DNA of 64,000 bases from Blautia hominis (GTDB lineage Bacteria; Bacillota; Clostridia; Lachnospirales; Lachnospiraceae). The notes under the pieces are model-generated. The model searched no databases. It saw only the letters and a list, made by a program, of their open reading frames with translations, and was not told where the DNA came from. Position numbers and translations under genes: made by a program. The stretch's first letter is position 1. Every line of letters starts with the position of its first letter. The stretch covers positions 560,501 to 624,500 of the forward strand of contig NQOF01000001.1 in the NCBI GenBank assembly GCA_002270465.1. The letters are read 5' to 3'. Below, piece by piece: positions 1 to 8,395 of the stretch.

Positions 1-408
1 AGCACTAATGGATATTACACTGGGAGTTGCCGCTTGTAGTGTTTCTGAAAGTAAGTGCAATAGTGGAAGATGTTCTTCTGTCAAAATTGTTGTTGATTAA
101 AACAATTCCAGATGTGCGCGATAGATATCTTTGAACACTTTTTGAACACCCTTGGCTACTGTCTCACTGTATCCCATCAGGTGGCTGAGGGTAGCAAGAT
201 TGTTCCTGTCAAAAGCAGTTGAAACATTTAGAACCAAATTTTATGACTGAAATAAAGTAATGAACTTGAATATGGACATTTTGAATTAAATACAGAAGAA
301 TTGTTACGAAAAAGTCTCCTGTTCCTTTTCAATTGCATATTTTGCAAAATAGAATTATACTGTGAGTAATGGAAGTTAAGCGAAACTGAAATTTATGGAG
401 GAAAAACT
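1..408. other. AT-rich leader region, no clear gene
   Basis: This stretch holds no gene that can be supported in full. A reading frame open at the window edge runs on the plus strand to a TAA at 98-100 and is listed separately. The rest is AT-rich with stops in all frames. The ribosome-binding site of the DUF3784 gene (GGAGG near 396) ends it. Confidence 0.4.
2..100 (+). CDS. Possible 3' end of an unidentified Cys-containing peptide gene (partial)
   Basis: A frame open from the window edge encodes about 32 residues ending in ...CSVSESKCNSGRCSSVKIVVD and then TAA. It carries three or four Ser/Cys-rich turns. Upstream sequence is missing, so it could be the tail of a larger protein, a small secreted or RiPP-like peptide, or chance. 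Only the open frame and its composition are seen; no family is recognised. Confidence 0.15.
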   Translation, partial: ALMDITLGVAACSVSESKCNSGRCSSVKIVVD

Positions 409-729
409 ATGCGACTTTTTTGTATTCTTTTTGATATAGGAATGTCTATGACTATGTTTATAATAGGTATTTTATTTTATAAATCAAACGGAAAAGGTGC
501 CAATTTCCTATCTGGCTATAATACGAGGTCGACTGAAGAACGTAAACAATATGATGAGAAGGGAATGTGCAGGCTTTATGGAAAAAGAATGATATATATG
601 GCAATCCCTTTTTTGTTTGGAGCTATAATAGATATTTATTTTGTTGGAATTGGATGTTTGATTGCTTGGGTATTATGGCTGATTCTTTTTTTCTTACTCC
701 TTATTAAACGTCATAAAAGTGAAAAATGA
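409..729 (+). CDS. DUF3784 family small membrane protein
   Basis: The product is 106 aa with an N-terminal membrane segment (about residues 4-22), then the family hallmark GANFLSGYNTRSTEERKQYD, then two further hydrophobic segments (about 62-78 and 80-100) and a basic tail. The loop after helix 1 (a Gly-Tyr-Asn-Thr turn followed by Glu/Lys) is typical of DUF3784 proteins of Firmicutes. Function is unknown. The start is supported by GGAGG about 9 nt upstream. A hairpin followed by a T run lies at 795-829. It is the first gene of an AT-rich accessory stretch. Confidence 0.8.
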   Translation: MRLFCILFDIGMSMTMFIIGILFYKSNGKGANFLSGYNTRSTEERKQYDEKGMCRLYGKRMIYMAIPFLFGAIIDIYFVGIGCLIAWVLWLILFFLLLIKRHKSEK

Positions 730-794
730 CTTCTATATTTGTAGCCGAAAAACGTTGAAGACTTTCTAACACCGAAACCGTGATGATGTAGCAG

Positions 795-829
795 AGGAAA
801 TGTTGATCATGCAGCGTTTCCTTTTTTTG
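795..829 (+). terminator. Terminator after the DUF3784 gene
   Basis: AGGAAA (795-800) pairs with TTTCCT (817-822) around a loop containing TGATCA, followed by a run of T. This is a short Rho-independent terminator downstream of 409-729. Confidence 0.55.
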
Positions 830-946
830 AAAATTTTTGTGCACCATAAAACACTTTATATTTAGTTCTTATAGTAAAAGAATAACGTTATGCCGGTACA
901 CTGGTATGAAACAGATAAAATTAAAAGTTATAGGGGATAAAAGTAT

Positions 947-1771
947 ATGATGATACATGAAAGAAATGATAAAATGTGGGAACCTATGAGGTCTGACTGT
1001 TCAAAATGTTCCGGATTGTGTTGTACTGCTCTGTATTTTTCAAAAATGGATGGCTTTCCAAAAGATAAAGTATCAGGTCAGCCATGTACAAATTTATTAA
1101 AAGATTACCGATGTAAAATACATTCGCAGCTTGAAAAGCAGAAAATGAAAGGTTGTATTGGTTATGACTGCTTCGGTGCCGGACAGCAGGTGACACAGGT
1201 TATTTATCAAGGCCGGACTTGGAATGACATACCAAACCAGGCAGCAGAAATTTTTGATGTTTTTGTTATAGTATTTCAGCTTTATCAAATCAGATATTAT
1301 TTGATTGAAGCCATGTCGCTTGTTTCAGCACAGCCATTAGCAAAATCCATTCAGTGTTTGATCGAGGAAAATATAAAAATGTGCCATTATCGCCCCACTA
1401 ATATCTTATCTATAGATTTAGAGCAATACAGAAACCGGTCGAATACAATTTTAAAGCAAGTGTGTAAGCTGCTTCAGAAAAGTATGCATAGTGAAAACAA
1501 AAAAATTCCGGCTAATTTTCTCGGGGGCAATTACAAGGGACAGGATATGAGTGGAGCAGACCTTAGCACAAAGCTTTTAATTGCTGCTAATTTTGAAAAG
1601 AGCCTCTTTAAGGGAACCATTTTTTTAGGCGCTGATACAAGGGATACTAACTTTAGTAATGCTGATTTAAGTGAAGCCGTATTTTTGACACAAGGACAAG
1701 TGAATTCTGCAAAAGGAAATCGTAATACAAAATTACCCTATCATTTGGATTACCCATCTACATGGAAGTAG
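947..1771 (+). CDS. Cysteine-cluster plus pentapeptide-repeat protein (YybG-like)
   Basis: The 274-aa product has two parts. Residues about 16-70 hold a Cys cluster (CSKCSGLCC, a later PC, RCKIH and GCIGYDCFGAG) resembling Zn/Fe-chelating YkgJ-type domains. Residues about 185-250 hold pentapeptide repeats of the A(D/N)LXX type (GADLSTKLL, AANFEKSLF, GADTRDTNF, NADLSEAVF), which fold as a right-handed beta helix. The middle is helical with no known motif. This pairing matches Bacillus YybG-like and oxetanocin-resistance-associated proteins as I remember them; the function of that family is not settled. The start follows a weak GGGGAT site; a second ATG one codon on is equally possible. The gene stands alone between a terminator and a 134-bp repeat element. 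Confidence 0.8.
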   Translation: MMIHERNDKMWEPMRSDCSKCSGLCCTALYFSKMDGFPKDKVSGQPCTNLLKDYRCKIHSQLEKQKMKGCIGYDCFGAGQQVTQVIYQGRTWNDIPNQAAEIFDVFVIVFQLYQIRYYLIEAMSLVSAQPLAKSIQCLIEENIKMCHYRPTNILSIDLEQYRNRSNTILKQVCKLLQKSMHSENKKIPANFLGGNYKGQDMSGADLSTKLLIAANFEKSLFKGTIFLGADTRDTNFSNADLSEAVFLTQGQVNSAKGNRNTKLPYHLDYPSTWK

Positions 1772-1845
1772 AGAATCCTTGCACGCAAGCTGATTTTTCC
1801 GCACTGTAGTGATATAATTGGAGTATGCAAATAGTAGAGAGAATA

Positions 1846-1979
1846 GTAACTATTCAGTAGGTCTGCGCATTCACTGCGCTGACCGTAAGAAAGTGTACCA
1901 CGGCCAAGCAAAAATCCCATCGCCAAAGGCGATTCTGCATGGATTTTTGCCTGTAACTGTGAGGGTGCTGAATAGTTAC
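1846..1979 (+). repeat. Family A intergenic hairpin element, copy 1 (134 bp)
   Basis: The element begins GTAACTATTCAG and ends CTGAATAGTTAC, a terminal inverted repeat. Inside are a GGTC-TGCGCA/TGCGC-TGACC palindrome, an ATCGCC-AAA-GGCGAT hairpin within an AAAAATCC/GGATTTTT stem, and a right-hand 27-bp hairpin (1953-1979). Near-identical copies lie at 26829-26962, 36280-36412 and 38166-38299, all in the same orientation. It sits in the leader of the esterase gene. Confidence 0.85.
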
Positions 1980-2007
1980 AGAGAATAAAAGAAGGACATG
2001 TCTATAA

Positions 2008-2946
2008 ATGAAATACAAAAAACAGATCAATTCTGAATTAACGCAAATAGCTAAAAACGTACCCTATAATAAGATGATCATAAAGTGTGCCAATATCTTT
2101 CGGGTTATATCTTTTAATCTAACAAGGGTTCCAAGAGAAGTTGTTGATCGGCATATTACTCTTGCAGGACATAAGGGGTTAAAATTTAAGGTGGAAATAT
2201 TTGAGCCATCAAATGTAAAAGAAAAGCTGCCCTGTTTGATCTATGTACATGGAGGAGCATTCAGTTATAAAGCTTCCGCCTATCATAAAAAACTTGCATG
2301 TATATATGCAATGAAAGTAAAATGCAGGGTTTATTACCCGGATTATCATTTAACCCCTAAGTATCCATATCCGGCAGCATATGATGATGTTGTGGCGTTA
2401 TATAAATGCATTATGGAAAATTCAGACGCATTTGGTATTGATAAGGAAAAGATTGGGGTGGCCGGAGATAGTGCCGGTGCATCCGTTGCTGCACTGATCT
2501 GTAATAATTATGAACATGAAGCGTTGAAACAGCCATGTCTTCAAATGCTTGTATATCCTGTAACGGATGTAGATATGCAGACAGATTCCATGAAAAAGTT
2601 TTCGGATACTCCGTTATGGAACGCAAAGAGCAACAGACGAATGTGGTTATATTACTGCAAGAATTTAAAAGATAAAGATATATATGGCACTTCTCCCATG
2701 CATAGTAGTTTACCTCAAATACTTCCGGCCTCCTATATCGAAACCGCAGAATATGATTGTTTACATGATGAAGGCATTCTATATGGAAAGCGCTTGTGGG
2801 AAGCAGGAGCGACTGTTGAAATAAATGAAACAAAAGGAACCATTCATGGATATGACTCAGTCATAAATACCAAAATAGCAATCACCAATATTAAAAAACG
2901 TATTTTATTTTTGAAGAAAGGGTTTTATGGCCGTTCCCCTATCTAA
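2008..2946 (+). CDS. Alpha/beta hydrolase, HSL/GDXG-type esterase
   Basis: The 312-aa product is a soluble esterase or lipase of the hormone-sensitive-lipase group. The oxyanion-hole motif HGGAF is at about residues 81-85, followed by the family signature YYPDYHLTPKYPYPAAYDD. The nucleophile elbow is GDSAGAS (Ser near 154). Asp in AEYDCLHDE and His in GTIHGYD complete the triad near the C terminus. There is no signal peptide, so it is cytoplasmic; the substrate is unknown. GGAC lies about 12 nt before the ATG. The next gene begins 27 bp downstream with its own strong RBS, so the two may be cotranscribed. Confidence 0.88.
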   Translation: MKYKKQINSELTQIAKNVPYNKMIIKCANIFRVISFNLTRVPREVVDRHITLAGHKGLKFKVEIFEPSNVKEKLPCLIYVHGGAFSYKASAYHKKLACIYAMKVKCRVYYPDYHLTPKYPYPAAYDDVVALYKCIMENSDAFGIDKEKIGVAGDSAGASVAALICNNYEHEALKQPCLQMLVYPVTDVDMQTDSMKKFSDTPLWNAKSNRRMWLYYCKNLKDKDIYGTSPMHSSLPQILPASYIETAEYDCLHDEGILYGKRLWEAGATVEINETKGTIHGYDSVINTKIAITNIKKRILFLKKGFYGRSPI

Positions 2947-2973
2947 ACCAATTCCATTTTACGGAGGTATTTC

Positions 2974-3321
2974 ATGTTTAACGAAATTTGTATATATGAA
3001 GCAAAACTAACCAAGTTGGATGAAATTGAGGAACTAATGAGGGAAGTAGCTGCGTTTTATTTAAAACAAGATGGTGTCATAGACGTACACTATATAAAAC
3101 GTACTCATCGACAAAAAGATTTTAATGCGGTTAAAGAGGGCGAATTACCTGTTCGTCTTACAAGAAATGTTGGTAAGGTGACATATGTCTTATACTGGGT
3201 ATTGGAAAATGAAGAAGCTCATGCAAGAGTATCTAAGCTTGGTGTAGAGAAATTTTATAAGCGATGGAATCGCTGTTTAACCACAATGCCTAAAATAATT
3301 CTGGGTGAGAATGTCATCTAA
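2974..3321 (+). CDS. Small protein with antibiotic-biosynthesis-monooxygenase-like fold
   Basis: The product is 115 aa. Residues 1-50 (IYEAKLTKLDEIEELMREV, then a strand with GVIDVHYIKRTH) resemble half of a dimeric alpha/beta-barrel ABM or DUF718-like domain, in which a beta strand is followed by a helix that begins with acidic residues. No catalytic motif is visible, and such domains often bind or oxidise small aromatics. The start has a clear CGGAGGT 8 nt upstream. The gene follows the esterase and is closed by a shared hairpin terminator. The fold is inferred from pattern only; the function is unknown. Confidence 0.6.
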   Translation: MFNEICIYEAKLTKLDEIEELMREVAAFYLKQDGVIDVHYIKRTHRQKDFNAVKEGELPVRLTRNVGKVTYVLYWVLENEEAHARVSKLGVEKFYKRWNRCLTTMPKIILGENVI

Positions 3322-3343
3322 CCTGTCAATCTGCAGTATTTTT

Positions 3344-3377
3344 AAAAGACCGGCTCAGGGTTGAGCCGGACTTTTTT
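3344..3377. terminator. Bidirectional terminator between convergent genes
   Basis: GACCGGCTCA and TGAGCCGGAC flank a GGGT loop, with AAAA before and TTTTTT after. It can end both the esterase/ABM-like unit on the plus strand and the amylase on the minus strand. Confidence 0.85.
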
Positions 3378-3380
3378 ATT

Positions 3381-5507
3381 TTATACATTTCTGCTGTTTT
3401 TTTCCACTTCGCATCGAATGACCATTGCACCGTGTGAAGGAACTCTCATCCGGACAACGCCGCCTTTACAGACATGTATCTTCTTGATAAGGCTGTATCC
3501 GAAATCTCCTGTCACAATGAGCTGCTTAAAATGTGCCTCTCTGCTTCTGGATATACCCAGTTCCCAGACAGACAGTTCCACCATCTTGGTCTGGTCACTG
3601 TTATTCACAGCCACCACGGTCTTTGCCCTGTCCGTAAATCTCCCATAGCACAAAAGCTGGTAATCATTCGCCAGGAATTTTAGGGATCCCTCTATCAGTT
3701 CCCGGTTCTCCTTGTGAATGGCGATCATGTCCCTGTGGAACTGGATCAGTTCCCTGTCTTCCCTGCCCCAGGGATAGGTTCTCCGGTTGTCCGGGTCCGT
3801 AAATCCGCACAGTCCGGCCTCATCTCCATAGTAGATAGTGGGCGCACCGGGCCATGTCATCTGCATGACAACAGCCTCCCGGAAGACTGCCTTGTTGATC
3901 TCATGCTCTGCCGCCTCGGACCCCAAATGGGCTACACGGCCCACCTTGTGGTTTGTCCTTGTAAGGAAACGGGAATGGTCGTGGTTGGACAGTTCATTCA
4001 TGGCAGTCATTAAGGAAGGCGCGTAAAAACTGGCCATATGATACTGCATGGCACTGATAAAGCAGTCGCTGTTCCCAAACATCCCCTCACTGTACTCATC
4101 ACTGTGCTTCTCCATTCCTGTCAAAAACCAGGTCACCGGCTCCATAAAAGCATCATAGTTCATGACCGTATCCCACTGGTCACCCTGCAGCCAGGACTTC
4201 GCCTCCCCGTAATGCTCGGCAAGGATGATCGCCTCTGGATTGGCTTCCTTCACATTCCGTCTGAAATCTCTCCAGAACTGATGGTTATATTCATTGCTGT
4301 GACCCAGATCCGCAGCCACGTCAAGGCGCCATCCATCCACATTATAGGGCGGAGACACCCACTTTCTGGCTATCTTCATAATATATTCGTACAGCATGGG
4401 GGAGTCCTCATAGTTAAGCTTCGGTAGTGTGTCATGCCCCCACCATCCGTCATAAAACTGATTATACGGCCAGTCATATTCATTGTGGAAACGGAAGAAG
4501 GTGCGGTAAGGACTGTCCCCTGTGATGTACGCCCCCTTCTCATATCCCTGCTGGTGCTCATAAATACGCTCCCGGTCAAGCCACTTATTAAAAGAACCGC
4601 AATGATTGAACACACCGTCCAGGATCACCTTCATGCCTCTTTTGTGCACTTCTTCCACAAATCTGGCAAAAAACGCATTGCTGGCTTCCAGGTTCTCGTA
4701 GTCTGTCACCCTCTTAATGTATTTGGATGCATGGGAATTATCCTTGTCCCCCCAGTTAAGAGAATCACCCCCGTCACTGACGATCTTTCCGTAATGAGGG
4801 TCAATATAATCATAGTCCTGGCTGTCGTATTTGTGATTGGAGGGAGACACAAAGATGGGGTTAAAATAGATCACATCCACACCCAATCCCTGCAGATAAT
4901 CCAGCTTATCCCAGACGCCCTGCAGATCTCCGCCGTAGAAATCCCTCACATCCATGGATTGGGGCCAGCGGTACCAGTCCTCCACTCTCTGGACATGTTC
5001 ATCAATATAACAGTATTCTCCCGTCACCACATCATTTGACATGTCGCCATTGCAGAAACGGTCCACAAAGATCTGGTACATAACCGCGCCTTTGGCCCAT
5101 TCCGGTGTCTTGAAGCCCGGCACAATGCCAAAGGAATAGTGTGGGTCAATCTCCCGCACCACACCCATCCTATTGTAATAACAATTCAGCTTGCCTGTAT
5201 ATATCTCAAAATAATACCTGACCGTCTCAGTACCAAGGGGAATATTGGCTTCATAATAATCAAAGCCATCCCTGGAGTCAGCCAGGTCCATCACTTTTTT
5301 CTTGTCTTCGTATACCAGATAGACCAAATCCACATTATTTTTCTTTGTGCGGATCCTTACATTCACAACGTCTCCCGGCTCCGGCTCAAAAGGTGTCCTG
5401 TAATTTTCTGTCTCATCACTGAACACCGCACGTTTATTGAAAGCAGGACGCATGTTGGTCACATACTCCTGAATTTTCTGTGCATTCTTCATATATTCGT
5501 AATTCAT
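3381..5507 (-). CDS. GH13 alpha-amylase/neopullulanase-type glycosidase
   Basis: The 708-aa cytoplasmic enzyme (no signal peptide) probably hydrolyses maltodextrins, pullulan fragments or cyclodextrins. Residues 1-125 form an N-terminal beta domain like CBM34 (FEPEPGDVVNVRIRTKKN). The barrel starts at AVMYQIFVDRF (141-151). Conserved GH13 regions are DGVFNHCG (297-304), DGWRLDVAAD (391-400; nucleophile Asp396), ILAEHYG (428-434; acid/base Glu431) and LSNHDHSRF (506-514; transition-state Asp510). The C-terminal beta domain includes VVAVNNSD. The CBM34-like module and HDTLPKLNYE loop favour the neopullulanase/maltogenic group, but the exact specificity cannot be read from sequence. A sigma-A promoter and a cre-like site lie upstream (5646-5696). 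Confidence 0.93.
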   Translation of the reverse strand: MNYEYMKNAQKIQEYVTNMRPAFNKRAVFSDETENYRTPFEPEPGDVVNVRIRTKKNNVDLVYLVYEDKKKVMDLADSRDGFDYYEANIPLGTETVRYYFEIYTGKLNCYYNRMGVVREIDPHYSFGIVPGFKTPEWAKGAVMYQIFVDRFCNGDMSNDVVTGEYCYIDEHVQRVEDWYRWPQSMDVRDFYGGDLQGVWDKLDYLQGLGVDVIYFNPIFVSPSNHKYDSQDYDYIDPHYGKIVSDGGDSLNWGDKDNSHASKYIKRVTDYENLEASNAFFARFVEEVHKRGMKVILDGVFNHCGSFNKWLDRERIYEHQQGYEKGAYITGDSPYRTFFRFHNEYDWPYNQFYDGWWGHDTLPKLNYEDSPMLYEYIMKIARKWVSPPYNVDGWRLDVAADLGHSNEYNHQFWRDFRRNVKEANPEAIILAEHYGEAKSWLQGDQWDTVMNYDAFMEPVTWFLTGMEKHSDEYSEGMFGNSDCFISAMQYHMASFYAPSLMTAMNELSNHDHSRFLTRTNHKVGRVAHLGSEAAEHEINKAVFREAVVMQMTWPGAPTIYYGDEAGLCGFTDPDNRRTYPWGREDRELIQFHRDMIAIHKENRELIEGSLKFLANDYQLLCYGRFTDRAKTVVAVNNSDQTKMVELSVWELGISRSREAHFKQLIVTGDFGYSLIKKIHVCKGGVVRMRVPSHGAMVIRCEVEKNSRNV

Positions 5508-5645
5508 AATGCATCCTCTCCATCATTCAGTCGAAAAAGTCCTGTATCTCTGCTTTTTCTGAATTACTATAACTATGCAGTAACCTCATAGCTGCGAAAT
5601 TCTAATCAAATACCGGTCGTGGGTACACTTTCCCATCATTAATCT

Positions 5646-5674
5646 ATTTTATCCCACCCTTGCTGCATATACAA
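5646..5674 (-). promoter_or_regulatory. Sigma-A-type promoter of the GH13 gene
   Basis: Read on the minus strand, TTGTAT (5669-5674) and TAAAAT (5646-5651) are separated by exactly 17 bp. The start codon lies about 130 nt downstream, leaving an untranslated leader. Confidence 0.55.
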
Positions 5675-5681
5675 CTACTTT

Positions 5682-5696
5682 TTGAAAACGAATGCT
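5682..5696. promoter_or_regulatory. Candidate CcpA (cre) site upstream of the amylase promoter
   Basis: TTGAAAACGAATGCT matches the degenerate cre consensus WTGNAANCGNWNNCW at every fixed position. It lies just upstream of the -35 box, centred near -50. Such a location can mediate either repression or activation, so the sign of control is unknown. Confidence 0.5.
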
Positions 5697-5772
5697 TTTA
5701 TGCAAAAATTGACGCTTTTTGTACAAATTTTTCCATAAAAGTCGAATCTTTACGCTCTGCCCTCTGAAAAGT

Positions 5773-5802
5773 AAAAGAGACAGTCTTACGACTGCCTCTT
5801 TT
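5773..5802 (-). terminator. Hairpin, likely terminator downstream of ftsH
   Basis: AAAAGAG-A-CAGTC and GACTG-C-CTCTTTT pair around TTAC. It lies about 210 bp beyond the ftsH stop on the minus strand and is followed there by a T-rich stretch. The long distance leaves room for a 3' UTR or a small RNA. Confidence 0.5.
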
Positions 5803-6013
5803 GGAGAAGGTATTTCTTCTTATGGGGTGTAGCAAAAACTATATAATGTATTGGGGGGTTTTTACAGTTATTATAATACCATGCAGCACGGAAAAAGTGT
5901 GCACAATCTTAAATAAATTTTTAACGAATTTTTGACCATTTTTACATCCATCAAAAATACGTCTTTCCTATTCTTTCGGAAATCTGTACAAAACCTGCCC
6001 CCAAACCTACATT

Positions 6014-7846
6014 TTAGCTTTCTGACACCACATTTTCCTGAAATAATGCCTCGAACTCTTCCCGTCCGATCTTTTCCTTTTCCAACAGCAGCTCCACACA
6101 TCCGTGAAGAACATTCATATGTGCACCGATTATTTCTTTTGCTTTGCCGTAAGACTCATCAATGATGCGTTTTACTTCACTGTCAATCAGAGCCGCTGTC
6201 TGCTCGCCATAATTCCTGGCGTGGGCCAAATCCCGGCCAATGAACACTTCATCTTCATCTGAACCGTAATTGATCAGCCCAACTTTATCCGACATACCGT
6301 ACTGGGTGACCATGGAACGGGCAAGCTGTGTGGCCTGCTTGATATCCTGGGAGGCTCCTGTCGTCACATCCCCGAAGATCAGCTCCTCCGCTACGCGGCC
6401 GCCCAGGTCCACAATGATGTTCTCCAGCATTTTATTCCTGCTGTTGAACATTTCATCCTGTTCCGGCAGAGGCATGGTATAACCTGCAGCACCCATTCCG
6501 GTGGGTATGATGGATATGGTGTGCACGGGTCCCATCTCCGGCAGCACGTGGAACAGAATTGCGTGGCCCGCTTCGTGGTATGCGGTAATTTTCTTTTCTT
6601 TTTCGGAGATCACACGGCTTTTCTTTTCCGCTCCGATCCCCGTCTTAATAAATGCCTGGCGGATATCCTTCTGGGTCAGGAAATATCTGCCGTCCCTGGC
6701 GGTAATGATAGCCGCCTCATTCATTAAATTCTCCAGGTCCGCACCTGTAAAGCCTGCTGTGGTCCTGGCGATCTCTTTCAGATCCACGTCCTCGCCCAGA
6801 GGTTTCTTCCTGGCATGGACCTGTAATATCTCTTCTCTGCCCTTCACATCCGGTCTTCCAACGCCAACCTTACGGTCAAAACGGCCGGGACGCAGAATCG
6901 CCGGGTCAAGAATATCCACACGGTTGGTGGCTGACATTACAATAATGCCCTCATTGACACCAAAGCCGTCCATCTCCACCAACAACTGGTTCAGAGTCTG
7001 CTCTCTCTCGTCATGGCCGCCGCCCATACCGGTACCTCTTCTTCTGGCAACCGCATCAATCTCATCAATAAATATGATACAGGGGGCGTTCTTCTTGCCT
7101 TCCTCAAACAGATCCCTCACACGGGAGGCACCTACACCTACGAACATCTCCACAAAATCCGAACCGGAGATAGAGAAAAACGGAACTCCGGCTTCCCCTG
7201 CCACAGCTTTTGCAAGCAAGGTCTTACCTGTTCCCGGAGGGCCTACAAGCAGAACTCCCTTTGGAATCCTGGCCCCCACCTTTACATACTTCTGAGGGCT
7301 TTTCAGGAAATCCACGATCTCCTGTAGCTCCTCCTTCTCCTCCTGGAGTCCTGCCACATCCTTGAATGTGACACTCTTTTCACTGTCCACAGTCATCTTG
7401 GCACGGCTCTTGCCGAAATTCATCATCTTGGCATTGCTGCCCCCTGACATCTGCCGGCTCATAAGATTGAAAACAAAAATGACCATGATCCCCACTAAAA
7501 TAAGGGGAAGGATGGAAGACATAAAGGTATTGTCCCCCGGCACGTCTCCTACTTTGGGTTCTACCCCTTTTTCTGCCAGAAAATCACTTAACTTCTGGAC
7601 ATCTGTTGTGTTGAACTGCTCCTGGTCCCCGTTTTTCAGTTCCACACTGACTTTGCCGTAAGGACTTACTTTCTCGGGATGGATATACACTTCCACAACC
7701 TGATCATTTTCTACCGCAACTTTAAATTCTGCCTCGCTGTACTCGTTATTCACTGTGAGCTGCCGGCTGAAGATCCAGTATCCGCCTATGACCAGTACAA
7801 CGATCAAAAGGACGCTGGGCAGCCAGCTTTTTGCCTGTCTGTTCAC
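6014..7846 (-). CDS. ftsH: ATP-dependent zinc metalloprotease FtsH
   Basis: FtsH is a membrane-anchored AAA+ hexamer that degrades misfolded membrane proteins and short-lived regulators. Counting from the chosen start, two membrane helices (about 8-26 and 108-128) bracket the extracytoplasmic domain. Walker A GPPGTGKT is at 202-209 and Walker [10 protein letters not shown] at about 256-264; an SRH segment ([20 protein letters not shown]) follows. Zn-binding HEAGH is at 424-428. I choose the GTG at 7846, preceded by AAAGGAG at 8 nt spacing; an upstream in-frame GTG at 7864 would add six residues. It is the last gene of the tilS-hpt-ftsH block, 27 bp after hpt, the order also known from Bacillus. 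Confidence 0.97.
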   Translation of the reverse strand: MNRQAKSWLPSVLLIVVLVIGGYWIFSRQLTVNNEYSEAEFKVAVENDQVVEVYIHPEKVSPYGKVSVELKNGDQEQFNTTDVQKLSDFLAEKGVEPKVGDVPGDNTFMSSILPLILVGIMVIFVFNLMSRQMSGGSNAKMMNFGKSRAKMTVDSEKSVTFKDVAGLQEEKEELQEIVDFLKSPQKYVKVGARIPKGVLLVGPPGTGKTLLAKAVAGEAGVPFFSISGSDFVEMFVGVGASRVRDLFEEGKKNAPCIIFIDEIDAVARRRGTGMGGGHDEREQTLNQLLVEMDGFGVNEGIIVMSATNRVDILDPAILRPGRFDRKVGVGRPDVKGREEILQVHARKKPLGEDVDLKEIARTTAGFTGADLENLMNEAAIITARDGRYFLTQKDIRQAFIKTGIGAEKKSRVISEKEKKITAYHEAGHAILFHVLPEMGPVHTISIIPTGMGAAGYTMPLPEQDEMFNSRNKMLENIIVDLGGRVAEELIFGDVTTGASQDIKQATQLARSMVTQYGMSDKVGLINYGSDEDEVFIGRDLAHARNYGEQTAALIDSEVKRIIDESYGKAKEIIGAHMNVLHGCVELLLEKEKIGREEFEALFQENVVSES

Positions 7847-7873
7847 GTCATGTTCTCCTTTCACCTTATATCA

Positions 7874-8395
7874 CTATAATTCCACCACACCAATATAAGG
7901 CAGGTTTCTGTATTTTTGTGCATAATCCAGCCCATATCCCACTACAAATTCATCCGGGATATTAAAGCAGACATAATCCACGTTCACGTCTTTTACTCTC
8001 CGTTCCGGTTTATCCAAAAGGGTACAGAGACGAAGGCTGTTAGGATTTCTCTGCTTCAGCACCTCTATAAGATAGCTCAGTGTCCTGCCGGAATCAATGA
8101 TATCCTCCACGATCAGCACATCCTTGCCCTCTATACTCTCATCCAGATCTTTTACGATCCTGACTACACCGCTGGAACTGGTGTCATCTCCATAACTGGA
8201 TACTGACATAAAATCAAGGCTCACCGGAACATTGATCCGCTTTGCCAGCTCACAGGTAAAAAACACACCACCTTTGAGCACACAGATTAAATGCACCTGC
8301 CTGCCCTCATAGTCCCTGCTTATCTGCTCTCCGATCTCACGGATCTTTTTGTCCACGTCTTCTTCGCTGATCAGCTGCCTGATTGTTTCACTCAT
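7874..8395 (-). CDS. hpt: Hypoxanthine phosphoribosyltransferase
   Basis: This purine-salvage enzyme converts hypoxanthine or guanine plus PRPP to IMP or GMP in the cytoplasm. The 173-aa length is standard. The PRPP-binding motif VLIVEDIIDSGRT is at about 93-105, the flexible-loop segment MSVSSYGDDTSSSG at 63-76, and the purine-binding DEFVVGYGLDYAQKYRNLPYIG is near the end. The start has GGAGAAAAGGAAG just upstream and overlaps the end of tilS by 8 bp, indicating translational coupling. A conserved tilS-hpt-ftsH context supports the call. Confidence 0.96.
   Translation of the reverse strand: MSETIRQLISEEDVDKKIREIGEQISRDYEGRQVHLICVLKGGVFFTCELAKRINVPVSLDFMSVSSYGDDTSSSGVVRIVKDLDESIEGKDVLIVEDIIDSGRTLSYLIEVLKQRNPNSLRLCTLLDKPERRVKDVNVDYVCFNIPDEFVVGYGLDYAQKYRNLPYIGVVEL

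Larger units (their letters stand above)
5508..6013. other. Amylase promoter region and ftsH 3' region
   Basis: This 506-bp gap between two minus-strand genes holds the amylase promoter (5646-5674), a cre-like site (5682-5696) and a hairpin at 5773-5802. Positions 5803-6013 are AT-rich, with no supported gene. Confidence 0.5.

Noticed and set aside
6501-7295. Plus-strand open frames opposite ftsH, and similar ones opposite tilS, pgcA and argJ
   Set aside because: These are mirror frames of well-identified genes and lack ribosome-binding sites and similarity.
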